NCBI GenBank assembly: GCA_963070105.1
Contig: OY718807.1
Location: 2,701,001 to 2,765,000, forward strand
DNA: 64,000 bases
Reading direction: 5' to 3'
Source: Litomosoides sigmodontis
Taxonomy: Eukaryota; Nematoda; Chromadorea; Rhabditida; Onchocercidae
A program made the translations under genes and the position numbers. The notes beneath the pieces were generated by a model that had not been told where the DNA came from, searched no databases, and saw only the letters and a program-made list of their open reading frames with translations. Positions 15,482 through 27,220 of this stretch are shown here, piece by piece (position 1 is the first letter of the stretch; each line of letters starts with the position of its first letter).

Positions 15482-18400
15482 GTAACTAATCCAAACTTTA
15501 CATAAACCATTATTAGTCATTTGAAGTAGACACAAATTTCACTCTTTCTTCTTTTTAAAACAAATTTACAAATCAATTTCACGTCTACAACAAAGCAATA
15601 GATGAGTGCTACTTACGTCTAATTTTTTTCTTTCAAAAATATTCAATTCCTAACTTTATTCATCCTTTTTTTTTCTTTCTTGAAAAGGAAAAAGAAATTA
15701 CTATTCTGCAGTACACGCACACTTACATGTATCTTTTCCGCTACTAAACATTTCTTTCTTTCTTCTTTTCAAATGAAATTTACATTGCTAAAGAGATGGA
15801 AAAGCTCTATCAAATCCAATGTAACATGCAATTTTTGTGAAATTTTCCAGACGGAAAAACAAAACTTTCACACAAAACAGAAATGAAAGCACACAAAATA
15901 TATGAAAATGAGCAATTTACTAGAAAAAAAAAACAACGAACAATAATTTATGTTAATTTCTGCGCAAATTTAAATTGCGTGCTTTTAAACAATTCCAATG
16001 AGTGGTTGGGGAGGGAAAGCGATAATTAATTGAAGAGCGATGGATGATCGATTTAAGTAAAGCAGTTGAAATGTGTGATGAATGTCATCGTTTAACTGCG
16101 ACACTTCCTTTATTAACACTTTGCCGCTAATGAAATAATTGAATGAAATGATTTAGTGGAATGTTATCATCGAAAAGCGAACTTTTCCCACTTTTCTACT
16201 TTCCTTTTTCGTACGCCAAAATCATTTATATTTCCATCAAATTTGCATATTCGTTTAATTGCTTTTGTTAGTAATGCGGATGCAATGATGAGAGAAATAA
16301 CCTAAAATACAAAAAATATTTAAAGTTTATGTTGAAATTTTATTTCGTCAAATTTAAATTATTCCGTGATTTAGCATTTTCATGATATAATGATAAGAAG
16401 TTTCCCTTTTTTAAACATTTAATTTCAGGAAGTTTTTTCGCAACTTTTTGGTAGCTTTCTTTGAAATTAAAGGGATGCAATAAATGTTTGTAATAATTTT
16501 GCTGAAATTGACGTAATTTTAAAATACACTCATTTCCTATGATTATTTTACTTCTGTCTTTCTACCAATTGTTGAAATGAATTTAAAAAATTCCACTAAT
16601 CTTTAAAATGTTTTTTATTCGTTTAATTTTTTAAAATTTAATTGCTCCTCTCACATATGCAAAATGTAAAATTATCAGTTAATTTCAATATAAATAATTC
16701 ACCAAATGAAAATCATCTTTATTTGCTGAAACTTTATCACTTCAATTTTGATGGTTCTCCTGAAACAGATTTTCCAGAAATTTTTATTCTTTGAAGTTAT
16801 ATAAATGTCACGAGGATATTTTTACAAAAAAACGTGCTTCTTTCTTAAAACACATAATTCGTTAAACTATGAATTGATTAAATTACTTTTTTTCAATTTT
16901 TCTCATATCGATAATTTCCATTCTTTGATTATCTATCCCTTTTATCATTTCATTATCGAAATTAAAAATAAGCAAAAAAATTTTTTTTTATATTTAGTAA
17001 AATATTTAAAAATTACAACAAATACTTTTAATAATGAAACAACAAACATTAATGCAATAAAAATTAATAATGAACATGTTGTGAGTATTTCAGTGAAATA
17101 AAAAATGAAGCGAAATGAAATTATCGTCTTTTTTATTCAAATTTACATTTTAATAAAAAAAAAAGCGAATGTTCACTTGCGCCTTTTTTTTCTCCTAAAA
17201 TTTATGATGTAATTGTAAGAAGCGTAAAATGTTTGAATGAAAATGACCATAATTAATCAAAAGTTAGCTTTGAATTCAAAAGTTATGCATTTTTCATTTT
17301 TTTTTCCATCCGTCTTCTTCCTTACTTTCCTCATTGCGTATTCATGCGTATGCAATTCATTCACACTCCTACTTGCTCACTTACTTACTACTTGCTTGCA
17401 TGATGATAAATGAAGCGATCAGTTTTTGAAATATTGAAATTTCACTGCTACTGTTGCAGAAGTCAACGACGAATTCTTTAAATTGTTGATATATTTTTTA
17501 GCTTGTAATTTTTGATTTGATCGCTAAAATTGCCAGTAAGAATAAATCTTTTTTTTTAGCACTCCTCTTTTTGCATAATTTTGTTTCTTTAAAATTATTA
17601 TTATCGTTGCAATTACTGATTGATAAAAATTATTAGCATTGTTAACGTGATTATCATCACTGTTATTATCACTTATGACGATTACTATCGTTGCTATTCT
17701 CACTTAGATTGGTTATTGTAATCATTAGCATTATTATTTTTATTACATAAAACAATAGCTCCTTCAATTAATTTATTTTGATGCTCAGCTTCCTTCTTCA
17801 GCATGTAATCGTTCCCATCCGAGCAATTTATTTTTTGGGATGAAAATTGAGGATGAAAATGTAAAAAACAACAAAAAAAAAGGAATCGATAAAACAGGCT
17901 CTCTTTTATTGCCTTGGCAGCACTTGCGGAATGTGAATTGTTGACCTATTAGTGTAATCAATTCAAAAGAATTATTTGAATGAATTTTCATCAATTAAAT
18001 ATCAAAAAAAATTAATAATTAAATATTCGAAATTGTCATGAGATATGAAAAATAAGCTTTATTTCAATTAATCTGAATAATTATTCATAAAACTTTTGCA
18101 AATTCTTCAATTTAAAATTAATAAATTATCCCTTTACTCTTGTTTTTTTTTGGTTAAATGAGTAAGTAGTAAGAATTACGTGAAACTTTTACAAAGCCTA
18201 ACAATTCAACTAATTAATTTAGTTCATTTCATTATTTCCCATTTAATTATAATTTTCTCTTCAGCATTTTTTTTTTACTCATTTTTGCAAATCATTTTCT
18301 TCAAATCTTCATCTTCTTCATAAAATCACTACAGCATTATTTTAGTGGAGCTGACGAATTACGAGAGAGAGGGGGTGAGAGAGAGACAGGGAAAGAGAGG

Positions 18401-21400
18401 GAAGTACAAGATAAATTGTTTAATTTATTGTTCAGACATAAAATGTGAGATCAGTGCTTTCTTTTTTCGTTTTAAGAGAATTATTGAGTATTGTGAAAAA
18501 TCGATGAAAATTTTTCTGTTTCCAATTGAAATCGTCGAGCAGTCGATATTCCTTCCTCGTAATGTCATTTATTTTAGCAAGCAAAAAAAAAAAAGAAATT
18601 GAAAATGAAAAGACAGTAAAGTGATGTCACACATCTTTTGTTAGTTTTAAAATTTTTTTACAAAAAAAACAGAGAGAGAGAGGGAGAAACAGCTAAAAAA
18701 AAATCTCAATGAAGAAGATAGAGGACGACAAACGATCCTGCAATTTCGCCAATGATATATGTTCAAATGTATGGGATGTTATCTTTTTCATTTTTTCATT
18801 TTTCTTTTTTTCATATTCTCTCCTTCCGTCTCTCTCTCTCTCTCTCTCTTTCTCCTCCTTTATTGTACTTCAGTTAATTAGTTATTATTCAAAAATAAAA
18901 ATGGCAATGAAATGAAAAAAATTGGCAAATGCCTTTTTTGCAGTAAATTTGAGGAATTTTTTTTGTTTAAATTTGAGAATTAACTAATTATTTATTGAAT
19001 TTAGAAATTAACCAAAAAAAAATTAATATTCATTCATTCCATACTATGAACTACACTGATATCATCAGGATTACCAAGTGATTTATGACGTTGATAATAA
19101 TGATAGCAATAATGATCATGATAATAATAATAATAAAGCTATGCCAATTGGAAATCGAGTAATTTTATGTAATTGATTTCATTTTCGAAAAGTTCCACGG
19201 TAGAAGGAGCAGAAAAAAAACAATCAGATAAATGAGCCTGGAGGAGTAAAATGAAAGAAATGGATTTTCGTTCACGAATTTCAGTAAGACGACATTAAAA
19301 GGCATAATTTTTTGAATTTCACAGCAATAATTTTTCATGATATCCACATCTTTTTTTGCATCGTTACTTTTTTTACATCAAATGAAACATAGTTAATTCC
19401 ATTATTTAAATATTTAATTACCTTGCAGTAATTATTTAATTTAAGCATGAAATGAAGAAATTAACGATGAATGATTGGATGAAGCGTAAGAAACGTATTT
19501 CAGCAATGCTTAATATTTTTATTTCGTCATCCATCGTTGTATAAAATTATACAAATTAAAAAATATTTGCATGATAAGAAAATAACGAGTGAGGGCGGAA
19601 GAGAGAGAAGAGAAGGAGATAGGAGAAACAGATGCTAGGAAATGGAAATTTTCGAAAAGTGAATAATTTCAGGTTAAATAATTCGAATTTTTTTAGCTTA
19701 TTTTAAATCAAAAATGTGGCAATTCAAAAGTGATTTAAGTTTTAAGGTAATTTTACAAAAAAAAGAATTTTCAGGTTGTTTTTTTTAATGTTAAAGAATG
19801 TTTTCGATGATAATTAGTTCCATTTATGATTCATTTGTACATTCAGAAAAACTGCCATATATTTAAAATTATCGTTGTTTTAATTTTATTATGTAATTTC
19901 TTTCATTTCTTTCTCGCTTTAATGGCAAAAATTTTTTGATTTTTTTGCTTCATTCATTCGTTCATTTCAGTGGAAAATTTGATAGTTCAAGAAAAAGTGA
20001 TTTACTTCTGTTGGTATTCTCTTTTTTCTCTCTGTGTGTGCGTGTACGCATTTGAACATCGCCACAATTGAAAAAAATTTAAAAAGTTTGAAATTAATCA
20101 AATTCAACTAAACGTCACAGAAAAAACGAAATAATGGGTGAAACAAAAACAGTTGTACTAAAGTTGATAATATTTAAAATACGATAGTGCGTTATTTTGT
20201 AAATGCTAAATTGTCCTATTTTCCAAATTTGCTATAATTCTTTGAAACTTTTATTTATTTGACATTTTTTCTTTCAAAATTTTTACTCTGAATTATCAGT
20301 CCTTTCTGTTTTCCTAAATTTAAGCAAAAAAAAGGAAGCATAAAATTGTTTAAATTCATTATTAATGTGAAGTGATAAAGTCCTAAGTTATAATCGGAAA
20401 GAGTTAGTGGTATCAGTGCATTCGAAATTACAGTAATAAAAATTAATTTTTACAGTAATTTTACAGTAGCTTCCCGTCATAAATTGTAATTGTTGCAACG
20501 ATAATATAAATAATGCTAATTTAAGCATTAAATTAAAAATAAATGTAGAAATTTTTGCGGTATCTTTTACTTTTGAATGAATGAATCAACGATTTGCTAA
20601 CAAATAATTTTTAGAAGTGACAAACATTGTGGATGTGTTGTATGCAAAAAGGAATATAACAATTAATCAAAAAATTTTAGTTTCTAATTTCAAATATCAA
20701 AACAACCATTTGCATAAATTTTGTTAAATGTCGCAAATGCTACATATAGTGTGTTAAATTTCAATCCTATTAAATTACTCCTTCATTAAAGTTTTTTTTT
20801 GCAATCAAGCTTGCTTTCTTTTCTTTGTTAGAAAATTAGGAAACGAAAAGAATGAATGAGAAAGACAGAGAGCTGAAGAGCGAAAGAGAGAGAGAGAGAG
20901 AGAGAGAGAACGAAAGAATTTGTAAGGAGAAAATATTTTTTTCTCAGTTTTTTTTTTTGCAAAAGATATCATGCAAGATTGTTGAAATTACATTTATGCT
21001 ATTAGCACCTTTTGTACACACTTGAAAGCATCGTATACGAGACGAGGAAAAAAAAAACCAGATGATGGAGGAAAAAAAAACGAAGCCTTTTCGGCTTTTA
21101 GCTTAATAACATTTTGCATAGCTGAAGGAACAATGACTCATATCCCATACCGCTCTCGTCATTTCACCGCGGTAACGGTAACATCTACCGTGTTTATTTG
21201 ATCCTTCTTCCTAATATTTTCTATCAATGTATGCATATGTACACGTACAAATTTTTTTTTCCTCTCCTACATTTACCCTCAATTTGCATTATACATATTT
21301 ATTGGTATAGCGCAATTTCACTTTTCTTTTTTTTTTCGTCTGAAAAAGGACGAAGGAAAATTTGCAAACTAAATGGACAAAACAAACAGAACGATGTGGA

Positions 21401-23300
21401 AACGATCGATGAAATGGATTGATTTTATCGGCTCGTATTTTTTGAGAAAAATAAAAAAAATACAGTAACATGTAAAATTGGAAAAGTAGAAACATAACTG
21501 AGGGATGAATTGAGGTGTGTGTGTGTGTGTGTGTGTGAAAGCAAAAGATAATTATTTATTAGAGAGAAATTATAGTAGGATTTGTGACGATATGTGGAGA
21601 AATTAATTGGGTAAGTGATAAATGAAAAATGTTCATCAATTTAATTTTTACACCTTTAAAATGAAATTGTTTCAGAAGAGTTTAGGCAAATTTAGTGAAA
21701 ATTATTGAAATGTTGACATTATGCTGATTATTCTGTAATGAAAAGTATGGCATGATTATAGGAAGTATTGGATAACAGAGAAGGATCAGGCAATAGCAAT
21801 GATATGATGGAATGGTCTGATGATGAGGATTTAGGCGCTGAAGGTTCGGGTGGTCAAACGGAAGGATCCGGTGATACCATACATGATGATGATCAAGAAG
21901 CTATAGCACCAGTTTTTACAGCCGAAGATGTTCGACATACGAAATTCATCCATCGACTTACCACCACCGCCACCTATAAAGGTTTTCACATTCTCATTCA
22001 TTCAAATCTTTTCACATTGTAATTTAAAAGTATTGCAATTTCAGAGTGTAACTTAAATGAACTGTAATTTAGTGAAAAAAATGTCCCATTCAATCAATTC
22101 AACAACTGTTTTTGACAAAAAAAATTAGAAGTGATACAAAAGACAAAAAGATGTCATTCAACGTCTTAAATTTGCATGAAGAAGTGGCGAAGTTTTTAAT
22201 GTCACAAAAGTTAGAGATTGAAATAAGCATTTGCCAGTCATTTCCACAAATATCAACTGTATGCTTTTTCTTCACTTACGCAACAATAAGAAATAATGTT
22301 AATTATGCTACAGTAATTAATCAGATATATAGTACAGTATGAAATGACCGTAACTCTGCGCCTATTCATTAATTCATTGATATGTATACACAACAATCCC
22401 ATAAAACCTAATGCTCCTACTACTACTAAATTTTTCCATTTATTCGCGTAACTTATTCACTTCCTGTCTTTTTTTTTTGCTCCTAAGTCTTCTGTTACAC
22501 AGTGTTTTTCTAACGGACTGAGAGGAAATTGTTACCGTAGCTAGAGGTGATCGTACCTGTTGATATGATAGCAATAGCATTGGTATGAGTGATGCAAATT
22601 GAATTTCTAATTCAAATGGTGCAGCGATATCTCTTCGCTATCACTCAAATCAATCATTTCTAAGCTGTAAAAATCAGTAATTCTCCGACGCGTTTTTTTT
22701 CCCGTCCTTTTTATCATTTTTATTTCGATGAATGAGCAATTACGTTCAGTAATATCAATTAGACGTAAAAAAAAGATTCATTCATTTGTTGTTGTTGTTG
22801 TTGTTGTTGTTACAGCAAAAAGTATAATCAGCTTCCTTTCATTTTTTTGTGAGTGAAAGAAAAAAACGCCACGCAAAAGATTTGTGATAAAGGGAAAAAA
22901 AATGAAAATAATTAGTGCTATTAATTAATTATACAATTATTGTAAGATAATTTATACCTACGGTGTGATAATTTTGAAAATTTAAAATTTTAATAATTGC
23001 TAAAATTAGTAATTAAAAATGTAGAAATTCATTGTTGAAATTTAAAAACATATATGTTTCTAAATTTCAACATTCGATAAGTTATATGTGGAATTCTTTC
23101 TGCAACAACGAAACTTACTAATTCAATTATTGAAAATGAACTTTTTGTTTTGTTTTGCAGAACCATCGTTGGAAACTAGACCACCAACAAGGCCACCTGT
23201 TATTGCTAAACCACCAGAAGTTGGATCAACTGATCGTCCAACGTTATCAGTGCTAACTGCATTCATTATCATTTTATGGGCACCACTGTTGCTTCATTGA
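287..23300 (+). CDS. Glypican-family heparan sulfate proteoglycan, 5' end outside window
   Basis: Exons 287-497, 1027-1175, 1541-1803, 2267-2546, 3010-3192, 4831-4937, 14536-14626, 21762-21981 and 23161-23300 join in phase to 547 codons plus stop. Glypicans are GPI-anchored cell-surface proteoglycans that tune BMP/Wnt-type ligands. Seen: 15 cysteines spread as in the family, including NCLCEEK near the N-end, the YCSDDC...ECL block in exon 4 (family YCxNVxxGCL) and KCWNG ending the Cys-rich domain in exon 6. Exon 8 carries three EGSG glycanation-type sites among acidic residues. The C-terminus is hydrophobic (LTAFIIILWAPLLLH), as expected for a GPI signal. The signal peptide is missing, so at least one exon lies upstream. 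The 287 boundary is the best acceptor in an open frame. The usual NPEV-like segment after CWNG is not recognisable, so exon 7 is the least certain or a further exon is missed. LON-2 versus GPN-1 type was not resolved. Confidence 0.85.
841..970. repeat. Degenerate ATT-rich tract in glypican intron
   Basis: Imperfect runs of ATT, GTT and ATC triplets, a decayed trinucleotide microsatellite. It lies in the intron before the exon starting at 1027. Confidence 0.6.
1206..1239. repeat. (CA)17 microsatellite
   Basis: Uninterrupted CA dinucleotide run in the glypican intron after the exon ending at 1175. Confidence 0.95.
2357..2415 (+). repeat. Coding GAG/GGA purine repeat in glypican exon 4
   Basis: A nearly pure purine stretch reads as alternating Lys/Glu/Val codons and gives a strongly acidic insert between the cysteines of CATIC and YCSDDC. 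Other glypicans as I recall them have a short spacer here. The insert looks like a trinucleotide expansion kept in frame. Confidence 0.75.
4583..4720. repeat. 46-bp tandem repeat, three identical copies
   Basis: Copies begin at 4583, 4629 and 4675, each starting aatcaaacttaac and ending ggtaatagca. They look identical over all 46 positions, so the amplification is recent or homogenised. The repeat is in the intron upstream of the exon at 4831. Confidence 0.93.
6701..6774. repeat. (GT)n microsatellite
   Basis: About 37 GT units with one early GT-to-AT interruption, within glypican intron 6. Confidence 0.95.
9936..9990. repeat. Perfect 21-bp inverted repeat with 13-nt loop
   Basis: The left arm (9936-9956) is the exact reverse complement of the right arm (9970-9990). 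Each arm holds the 12-bp palindrome ATCGATATCGAT and therefore TATCGATA. It lies in glypican intron 6. It may be a hairpin, a replication by-product or a protein-binding cluster. Confidence 0.92.
12721..13170. repeat. Alternating purine-pyrimidine (TG/CG/TA)-rich region
   Basis: Two blocks, about 12721-12800 and 12945-13170, consist mostly of TG with interspersed CG and TA steps. The second ends in an uninterrupted GT run near 13130-13170. Open frames across it are low-complexity Cys/Val or His/Thr strings produced by the repeat and are not coding. Confidence 0.9.
13319..13552. repeat. 28-bp minisatellite, about eight copies
   Basis: The unit is cactagcattatcactatc followed by actgtcagt. The first and last copies lack the cagt, giving a 24-bp variant. 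One copy has tagtat for tagcat and the first has cgct for cact. It lies within glypican intron 6. Confidence 0.93.
13741..13764. repeat. (CT)12 microsatellite
   Basis: Pure CT run in glypican intron 6. Confidence 0.93.
13947..13981. repeat. Imperfect (ACT)n tract
   Basis: Triplet repeat with CCG and ACA variants. A sister tract lies at about 14358-14412 and a pure one at 15100-15127. Confidence 0.85.
14358..14412. repeat. Imperfect (TAC/ACT)n tract upstream of glypican exon 7
   Basis: Triplet repeat with GCT, ACA, CCG and TTC variants, about 125 bases before the 14536 acceptor. It creates an open Tyr-rich frame that is not coding. Confidence 0.85.
15100..15127. repeat. (ACT)9 microsatellite
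   Basis: Pure ACT run in glypican intron 7. Confidence 0.9.
20886..20909. repeat. (GA)n microsatellite
   Basis: Pure GA run in glypican intron 7. Confidence 0.9.
21514..21537. repeat. (GT)n microsatellite
   Basis: Short GT run about 225 bases upstream of glypican exon 8. Confidence 0.9.
22786..22811. repeat. (TTG)n microsatellite
   Basis: TTG run in the last glypican intron. Confidence 0.9.
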
Positions 23301-23313
23301 TGTTTTATCTATC

Positions 23314-23319
23314 AATAAA
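23314..23319 (+). promoter_or_regulatory. AATAAA polyadenylation signal, glypican
   Basis: An AATAAA hexamer lies 13 bases after the glypican stop codon, implying a very short 3' UTR if used. More such hexamers occur in the A+T-rich sequence downstream. Confidence 0.5.
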
Positions 23320-23990
23320 ATAGCTTTTTCTATGTTTTACCTAATATTAGGCAACTTTTGTGAAAAAAGTTTTTTAATAAATTTAAAAAATTAAATTGCT
23401 AATCTAATTATTATAATTGAAATTTAATAAATGAAAGAAAAATTTATTATGCATCCGTGTGCGGTTGAATTGTTTGGTTGTTAAATTTTTTATTCCAAGG
23501 AATGTGCAAATCATAAGCACTCATTTAATTCCTATAAGCGATATTTATATTTTAACTTTTTATTTAAATTTCATTAATTGCAGCAACCATTGTTCAGCAC
23601 ATTCATTACATGTATAATGCGTGACAAAAGTAAATTTATACGTGAAATATGCTGATGTGAATTTTGAATTTAAATTACTGTTTTCTTTCTTTTCTCGGGT
23701 AGTTTCTCCTTCCTACTGTTTGTTTATTTATTTGTTTATTTGTTTACTTGTATGTTCCTACGCTTACACACGTTTCATTGTTGTTTGAGGATAAAAGTGA
23801 TCATTTATTCCTTCTGATTACATTCATTTCCCATCACTTTCTCCACCAATCTTTTTTCAGTTGGACAAATTTAATTAATTAAAAAAAAATTTCACTAATT
23901 TCTGCAACTACGTCGTAACGATGTCTATGTTTAGCATTTTCCTATGATGAAGCACTGTCATGAAACGTTTGATATTTCACGCACCCCATT

Positions 23991-24056
<66 letters not shown>
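23991..24056. repeat. Compound (CT)n(GT)n microsatellite
   Basis: About nine CT units run directly into about 23 GT units, in the intergenic region after the glypican gene. Confidence 0.95.
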
Positions 24057-24058
<2 letters not shown>

Positions 24059-26308
24059 ATTCGTTTAAATTCTTTAAAAGATTGCTACAATAGTAGCTCC
24101 TCTTCTCTCACTACCAATTTAAAGCTTTTGATCATACTAATCCAATAACAATTCAGCGATTATTGATCGGAAATGATTGTAAACTTAATTTTCCCGCGAC
24201 CTCTTTCTTTCTTCCTTTCCTTCTCCCAAAAATGGGAAGGGAAAAACGAGCAGCTGAAATTTATGCAAAAATTTCCAACGGACTTTTGAATTTTAAATTT
24301 ATATGCCAAATAATAAATGACCATATCATCATCGACATCACTCACCAACATCCATAGTAGCGTGTAAAATATCACTCATCTACTTATCAAGTGCGCAAAA
24401 TGTCAGCACTCATATACCCACTGCCGCTTTCCTTTCGATGTTTAGCTTGGAAATCAATCATCAATTCCTTCATTTGCATAAACCGCTCGTTGTACTGCTT
24501 TGTTGAATGATAAAACGCTTCTTCGTTCGTATGTAATGTTTCTATTAATTTCATTTTAAATTAATAAAAAAGTTTTTTTGTTTTTAAAAACTGTTTTACG
24601 CGAACTAAGAGTGGAAGAACGGGAGAGAAAAGAGAAAGGAATACATTATGCTGCATGTCACTTTTATGTTTTTAATTTCTTGGCTTTTTTTAAAAAAAAA
24701 AATGAGCTTGTTTTAAAATTGTTCATTTCGTTAAATATAAAAGATAAATCGTTAAGGAAAATTTAGAAACTTATAGAAAATGAAATTAAACTCATAGGAA
24801 ATGAAGAAAGAGGAGAAGAGAGGGATCAAAATTATTCATTTCAAACTTATCGATAGCATTTGTAAGAGTTTGATTGTAGGAGAAAAAATCGGAGGAAAAT
24901 ACTAAATTAAGCATTGAGAAATAAACAAGTGCTAATAAATTTTAAATAAATCCAATAAATACTCTATTCTAAGTTGATCGATATTTCTCCTTTTGAATGA
25001 TTTCCAAAAGTTTGACTTCAAAATGATGAACAGAATGAATAATTAATCCTAACAATGAAATTCTAGTAATTTATTTCTATTAGTTAATTTAAATAAAAGA
25101 GAGAGGAAGAGAATGAACGATCCCACAGTTACATATGTGGAACGGCTGAATGTAACTTCCAAGCACTTCAAAATTAACAGTTAACTCTCACTGATTCAGT
25201 AACATCACGATTATTTTATAAAAATGTTTAAAATATTTACGAGTGAAATTTGATTTTTTAATCAAAAATCAAAAACCAAAAAAATCATGCAATAAAACCT
25301 TTGCCTGATTTTAAAATCAGACAGATTTCATTTTGCACAACACAATATTGCCAATAAAACGATTAAATAAGTAATGTGAATCATGCGTACCTGGGAGATA
25401 CTGTACGGAAGAAAGTGGACAATCCTTTGCCCTCTGTACTACTATCAAACGTGGAAATAGTAGAGAAGATGGATCAAAGCCATGATTTGGCTAGCCAACT
25501 TTATCCCAACTTTATCGCTACTTTACTTCCGACATTTAAGTTCATAACTTTCAGCATTTATCTGAAAAGAAGAAATGTTTGTTATTTGAGATGCTAACTT
25601 TTGATGGAAAAGGAAACGACTAGTTCATTCATGCAACAGAAAGCACTAATACTCAAACTCGAACTGAAATCCACAATTCAAACTGAAATTCAAAATTTGT
25701 TGTGTAAGATAATAATCATATATTCCAAAAATCACATTATTAATTCGAAAATTTTGCTAAACAAATGGAATTCTGTGCAAAAATTTAACTTTGTTCTATG
25801 ATGATTTTATAAACAAAAGTTACTTGCTTAAAATTGTTTGTTAAATAAAATGAGAGCCTGGTTTAATTACTAACAGTACCAATTTACCATCTTTAAATTA
25901 GAAATGAAATTATAGTATTTATTATATGTAATTAACAATTAATTAGCAAAGCCAGCAAAAAAAAAAGATTACCTCGTAAATTGTCTTTTTCCTCATTAAA
26001 GCACAACATAATTGGAAATGAATTAATTTTCAAATTCATACTAAATATATTCCGGTTAATTTCAATCAAAGGAATGAAAATGTTTTTAGGTGAATTCAAT
26101 CAGTATGCGTACGTGAAAACTGCTAGCCATACCGACAATCAAATTGAATGAACGATTGCTAGAATGGCTGCCAAAAAAGTGCTGCTATATTTGCGGTGTT
26201 TCATGTGACGATATTGCTTGATTGAAAGTGTGGGATAGTGTACGGTTAGTTGATGGTATATTGTGACCAGGGAATGGACTTTGCTGCTGGGGTCATCATA
26301 GGTCGACG

Positions 26309-26455
26309 TTTTTGCGAGGTGTAATATTGTTGTGGGATTAACGGTTGCTTTAATTGCCTTAGCTATAGTGTTTGATATGAACTATTCTGATGCTAAAGCT
26401 ACCGTACGCTTAATAAATTTCATCCGATTTTTTAAAACTTCATTCATATATTGAT
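26309..26455 (+). other. Possible orphan exon with a membrane segment
   Basis: A tcatcatag acceptor at about 26300-26308 is followed by an open frame reading VDVFARCNIVVGLTVALIAL and on to a stop at about 26453. The hydrophobic run resembles a transmembrane helix, and the surroundings (26100-26450) are richer in G+C than the flanks. No start codon, partner exon or family could be found. It may be a decayed gene or chance. Confidence 0.2.
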
Positions 26456-27220
26456 GAGATTAAATTATGTAAAAACATTTCTAACACACATGAATAACAT
26501 TCTGAAGTGTATTCGAACATTTGTAGTAAGCATCGATGAACTTGGTCGTTCTTTACTTGTGAGTTTTAAATTAAAAATTTCTAGTAAATAATTTTTTCTT
26601 TTTGCTACTTCCAAATTTATGCTGCAAAATTTTGTGTATTTCTGTTGAGCACTGAGTACTACGATGTAGATTTTGAACACACATTGTATCTTAATAATGT
26701 CTATAGTTTGAGATTTTGCTGTTGTCTTTGAATAAGGAGTAAATGGGATTAGATGTGGAGCTAAACCTAAACCTGTCATAATTCATAATTCCGTTATTTC
26801 CAATTTATTTTTTTCAAACAATTGCTGTTTTTCTGTGAATTTTGTGTTATCGAACAATTCTTTGCCTAATAAACCTAAACGGATTGTATTAATCTAAATA
26901 CTGATTCAATAATAAGGGCATTTTGTACGTTTTCATGACGTTATTTTGTTTTAATGAATCTATGTTCGTAAGCGACTGTATGACAAAAGCAGGCAAAAGT
27001 TGCTTTTAGGCCTAATTTATTTTATATATGTCATGCAAAAGTATCTCCGGAATTCAATCCTTGAAGTTCATTTGCAGCCTAGTCTAAAGAACGTTTGGTA
27101 CTAAACTTAAATTTGCAAATTACAGTCTAGTTCCATACTTTTCATATCCCAAAATTGTACGAGGTTACACATTTCTGAACCTATTTATCTCTGGTTTGAT
27201 TTTTGAAAAAATTGTTTGAG

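Larger units (their letters stand above)
14627..21761 (+). other. Glypican intron 7, about 7.1 kb, no gene seen
   Basis: The intron begins GTCAGT and ends ttatag. The flanking exons join in phase 0. The content is A+T-rich with short (ACT)n, (ATA)n, (GA)n and (GT)n tracts. I saw no exon-like open frame with splice signals. If the glypican lacks a family segment because an exon was missed, this intron and intron 6 are where to look. Confidence 0.6.
23301..27220. other. Intergenic region between glypican and NADAR gene
   Basis: About 3.9 kb. Most is A+T-rich with no supportable exon. Open frames at about 25376-25597 and 25601-25801 show no family motif and no convincing splice partners. The part at about 26100-26450 has higher G+C and one hydrophobic open stretch and is listed separately. 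I see no core promoter that I would defend. Confidence 0.5.
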
